Source: Tianweitania aestuarii (GTDB lineage: Bacteria > Pseudomonadota > Alphaproteobacteria > Rhizobiales > Rhizobiaceae). From it: a DNA stretch of 64,000 bases. The notes beneath the pieces are model-generated. The model was not told the DNA's origin, did no database searches, and saw only the letters and a list, made by a program, of their open reading frames with translations. The position numbers and the translations under genes were made by a program. This document shows, in pieces, positions 61,451 to 64,000 of the stretch; positions within the stretch are counted from its first letter, which is position 1; each line of letters starts with the position of its first letter. The stretch lies in NCBI RefSeq assembly GCF_018457165.1, contig NZ_JAFMNX010000004.1, positions 1 through 64,000 on the forward strand, read 5' to 3'.

Positions 61451-61469
61451 GTCATCCCAAGTGGATGAC
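61451..61469. promoter_or_regulatory. Inverted repeat between ABC and TRAP operons
   Basis: GTCATCC-CAAGT-GGATGAC is a perfect 7-bp inverted repeat 20 bases after the permease stop and about 120 bases before dctP. No T run follows, so an operator for the TRAP operon is as likely as a transcript-end hairpin. Confidence 0.35.
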
Positions 61470-61586
61470 GCTTGATCAGCCGTTGACAAGGCTCGGGGCG
61501 GCGCGGCAACCTTCGCTATTCATTGGGGAACGGTTCAAAAGCTGGGTCGCATCAAGCAGGCCCGTGAACCAGATTGGGGATATATC

Positions 61587-62567
61587 ATGATGCATCTCGT
61601 TCGTTCGGGCTTCGTCGGCGCGCTGCTCGCCGCGGGCGTGACCACCTCGGCTTTCGCGCAAACCGCGTGGGACATGCCGACGCCTTATGGCGACGGGATC
61701 TTCCACACGCAGAACATCCGTGAGTTTGCCGACGATGTGAAAACGGCGACCGATGGCAATCTGGTGATCACCGTGCATTCGGCCAACTCCCTGTTTGGTC
61801 ATGCGGAAATCCGCGATGCGGTGCGCGATGGTCTGGTGCCGATCGGCGAGTTCCTTCTGTCGCGCCTTGTGAACGAAGATCCGGTCTTCGGCCTCGACTC
61901 GATCCCCTTCCTTGCCTCGTCCTATGAGGAATCGACCGCTCTTTGGGATGTGTCGAAGGATGCGATCTCCGAGAAGCTGGCTGCGCAAGGCCTGACCCTG
62001 CTTTATTCCGTGCCATGGCCCGGCCAGAGCCTTTATCTGCGCAAGGAAGTCACGGATCCCAAGCAGCTCGAAGGCCTGAACTTCCGCGCCTACAATCTCG
62101 CTTCCGAGCGTCTTGCGCAGTTGCTGGGCGCCATTCCGACGCAGGTCGAGGAAACCGACGTGGCGACCGCGTTCTCCACCGGGCGCGTTGAAGCCATGAT
62201 CACCTCGCCATCCACGGGCGCGAATGCAAAGGCCTGGGACTTCACATCGAACTTCATCGACGTGCAGGCCTGGCTTCCGCGCAACGTCGTGGTGGTGAAC
62301 ACCGAAGCCTTCGAAGCGCTGACGGATGCGGAGCGCAAAGCGCTCACCGACGCTGCAGCTACCGCACAAACGCGCGGGCTCGAAATGTCGAAGGAAGAAA
62401 CCGCCGCAAAGATCGCCGAGCTTGAAAAGGGCGGCATGAAGATCTCCAAGCCGAGTGAAGCTTTGTCGGCCAAGCTCAAGGAGGTCGGCGAGACGATGAC
62501 CACCGAATGGCAGGCAAAGGCCGGCGATACGGGCAAGGCGATCATCGAAGCCTACCGCAACCGCTAA
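61587..62567 (+). CDS. TRAP transporter solute-binding protein (DctP family)
   Basis: 326 residues with a Sec signal peptide (ending TTSAFAQ) and the DctP fold. The substrate-gripping segment LNFRAYNLASERLAQLLGA contains the conserved arginine that binds the solute carboxylate. It delivers a carboxylic acid to the QM permease encoded next. A terminator-like hairpin separates it from dctQ. Two adjacent ATGs start the gene. Confidence 0.92.
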   Translation: MMHLVRSGFVGALLAAGVTTSAFAQTAWDMPTPYGDGIFHTQNIREFADDVKTATDGNLVITVHSANSLFGHAEIRDAVRDGLVPIGEFLLSRLVNEDPVFGLDSIPFLASSYEESTALWDVSKDAISEKLAAQGLTLLYSVPWPGQSLYLRKEVTDPKQLEGLNFRAYNLASERLAQLLGAIPTQVEETDVATAFSTGRVEAMITSPSTGANAKAWDFTSNFIDVQAWLPRNVVVVNTEAFEALTDAERKALTDAAATAQTRGLEMSKEETAAKIAELEKGGMKISKPSEALSAKLKEVGETMTTEWQAKAGDTGKAIIEAYRNR

Positions 62568-62576
62568 AACCAGCAC

Positions 62577-62607
62577 GGGTGGGCCGAACAAGCCCACCCT
62601 TTTCTTT
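62577..62607 (+). terminator. Attenuating terminator between dctP- and dctQ-like genes
   Basis: A perfect 8-bp stem (GGGTGGGC/GCCCACCC), 7-base loop and TTTTCTTT run, 10 bases after the DctP stop. It would raise binding protein relative to permease. Confidence 0.8.
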
Positions 62608-62627
62608 GGTCTCAGGAATATCTCACC

Positions 62628-63188
62628 ATGCGCAAGGCTCTTGATGCCCTGTACGGAGCAGCCTTGTTTGGCGCCTGCATGTCCATGCTTGTGATCGCGG
62701 TGCTCGTGTTCATCCAGGTGCTGGCGCGCGTCGTGGACTGGTTCGTCCAGCTTCTCGGCATGGCCCGCTTCGGCTTCATCATTCCGTCGCTGGCCGAGAT
62801 CGGCGGCTTTCTGTTTGTCGCCGCGTCGTTTCTGGCTCTGCCGGCGGCTCTGCGGGCGGCAGGGCATGTGCGCGTGACGCTTGTGCTTCGCTTTCTCAAT
62901 CCAGCTGCCGACAAGGCGTTGACCGCCCTGGTGCTGGTTGTCGCGCTCGGGCTGACCGTATTTGCGGCTTGGGCTCTCGGCGTTCAGGCCTCAGCATCGC
63001 TGCAACGCGGTTCGGTGTCCTACGGCATCATCGCCATTCCCCTTTGGCTGCCGCAGGCCGTGATGACGCTCGGCGTCGTGATCTTTGCCGTCGCCATCCT
63101 GGATGAGTTGATCACGCTCCTGAAAGGTCATGAGCCGACTTTCCGCCATGTGGAGCGCACCCGCGAAGCCACGGAAGGAGGCCACTGA
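62628..63188 (+). CDS. TRAP transporter small permease (DctQ family)
   Basis: 186 residues with four membrane helices: MSMLVIAVLVFIQVLARVVDW as the first, EIGGFLFVAASFLALPAALR with the conserved acidic residue, RAAGHVRV, and IPLWLPQAVMTLGVVIFA. This is the DctQ plan. The C-terminal tail is polar. It is one base from the large permease gene. Confidence 0.9.
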   Translation: MRKALDALYGAALFGACMSMLVIAVLVFIQVLARVVDWFVQLLGMARFGFIIPSLAEIGGFLFVAASFLALPAALRAAGHVRVTLVLRFLNPAADKALTALVLVVALGLTVFAAWALGVQASASLQRGSVSYGIIAIPLWLPQAVMTLGVVIFAVAILDELITLLKGHEPTFRHVERTREATEGGH

Positions 63189-63189
63189 C

Positions 63190-64000
63190 ATGGAGATCGG
63201 CCTTCTTTCGCTTGTTCTCGTGGTTGTCTTGTTCGGCCTGCTTCTGGCCGGCCTTTGGGTTGGCTTCGCACTGCTGGCAGTTGGCCTCGTTGCCATGGAA
63301 GTCGCGACCTCGGCGCCGGTCGCATCGGTGTTTGCCCGCCGTGTCTGGGGCTCGATGAACAGCTGGGACTTGACCGCGCTTCCCATGTTCATCTGGATGG
63401 GCGAGCTTCTTTTCCGCTCGCGCCTCTCGTCCGACATGTTTGCGGGGCTGGCGCCCTTCACGCGCCGCCTGCCGGGCCGGCTGCTGCACGTCAACGTCTT
63501 CGGTTGCGCGCTGTTTGCCTGCGTGTCCGGCTCTTCCGCCGCGACCACCGCTACGGTGGGGCGCATGTCGCTGCCCGAACTCAAGCGGCGCGGCTATGAT
63601 CCGAGCATGGCGATGGGCACGCTGGCCGGGTCAGGGACGTTCGGCTTTCTCATTCCGCCGTCGATCATCATGATCGTTTATGGCGCGGCAACCGAACAAA
63701 GCATTTCGCGCCTGTTTCTGGCAGGCATCGGCCCCGGCCTTTTGCTGGCGGTGCTGTTCTGCTCCTACATCGCTATCTGGGCCACGCTCAACAAGAAGCG
63801 CATGCCGCCGGCCGAACCTGCGCCGACATGGGGCGAGCGCTTCGCGGCCTTGCGCCTGCTTGCGCCGACCCTGCTTCTGATCGTGGCCGTTATCGGATCG
63901 ATCTATGCCGGCTTTGCGTCACCAACGGAAGCCGCCGTGATCGGCGTCGCCGGCGCCTTGGCGATCGCGGGGATCAGCGGCGGGCTCGATCGTCAGGGCT
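63190..64000 (+). CDS. TRAP transporter large permease (DctM family, 3' partial)
   Basis: The first 270 codons are present; the gene runs off the window. The DctM signatures LFACVSGSSAATTATVG, GTFGFLIPPSIIMIVYGAAT and GFASPTEAAVIGV are visible, with about seven helices so far. It is the channel-forming, sodium-coupled part of the TRAP carrier. ATG one base after the dctQ stop. Confidence 0.92.
   Translation, partial: MEIGLLSLVLVVVLFGLLLAGLWVGFALLAVGLVAMEVATSAPVASVFARRVWGSMNSWDLTALPMFIWMGELLFRSRLSSDMFAGLAPFTRRLPGRLLHVNVFGCALFACVSGSSAATTATVGRMSLPELKRRGYDPSMAMGTLAGSGTFGFLIPPSIIMIVYGAATEQSISRLFLAGIGPGLLLAVLFCSYIAIWATLNKKRMPPAEPAPTWGERFAALRLLAPTLLLIVAVIGSIYAGFASPTEAAVIGVAGALAIAGISGGLDRQG

Noticed and set aside
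1-64000. Search for tRNA genes, rRNA, integrases, transposases, prophage genes and CRISPR arrays
   Set aside because: None recognised by eye; a tRNA or covariance-model scan would be needed to exclude small RNAs fully.

Overview
The window looks like chromosomal DNA of a GC-rich alphaproteobacterium, most likely Hyphomicrobiales (Rhizobium/Agrobacterium/Mesorhizobium-like). This is inferred from codon use, the abundance of ABC and TRAP uptake systems, a kdp locus of the kdpFABC-kdpDE type, and many small regulator/oxidoreductase pairs. I see no tRNA, rRNA, CRISPR array, insertion sequence or phage gene. Both ends cut genes: a cytochrome c at the left and a TRAP large permease at the right.

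Layout. (1) 1-4083: a three-subunit membrane-linked molybdenum hydroxylase (triheme cytochrome c, 2Fe-2S protein, Tat-exported molybdopterin subunit). (2) 4109-6939, minus strand: a small secreted protein and a membrane M48 metallopeptidase. (3) 7531-15631: a complete high-affinity potassium uptake locus, with an extra 26-residue membrane peptide ahead of kdpF, then kdpF, A, B, C, D and E. (4) 15714-34958: accessory metabolism. Most units are a regulator next to a divergent enzyme gene (LysR/SDR, LysR/aldo-keto reductase, HxlR/PRISE-type reductase, AraC/SDR, MarR/monooxygenase, LysR/hydrolase). An orphan family-5 solute-binding protein followed by a CocE-type hydrolase lies among them. (5) 35115-36704: a second orphan family-5 binding protein, closely similar to the first.

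(6) 37537-52160: a tightly packed 15-gene plus-strand operon, the most interesting part of the window. It encodes an isochorismatase-type amidase, two PuuE-type (polysaccharide deacetylase fold) cyclic-amide hydrolase homologues, a LeuC/LeuD-type hydro-lyase, a full branched-chain-amino-acid-type ABC importer, an isocitrate-lyase-type C-C lyase, a fumarate-reductase-type flavoprotein, two tandem Asp/Glu-racemase-family proteins that lack both catalytic cysteines, and an MmgE/PrpD protein. A GntR/HutC-type regulator, a 3-hydroxyacyl-CoA-dehydrogenase-type enzyme and a class I glutamine amidotransferase follow on the minus strand. A chemically coherent reading is import of a cyclic imide or lactam, ring opening to a half-amide, release of ammonia to a (substituted) maleate or succinate, hydration to a malate, and cleavage to a 2-oxoacid plus a short acid. 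The substrate is not known from the sequence.

(7) 55184-64000: an ArsB/SLC13-type permease, a ribose/AI-2-type ABC importer (permease, binding protein, ATPase, permease) and a TRAP transporter (P, Q and partial M). In three uptake operons a hairpin followed by a T-rich run sits immediately after the binding-protein gene, which would raise binding protein over membrane components.
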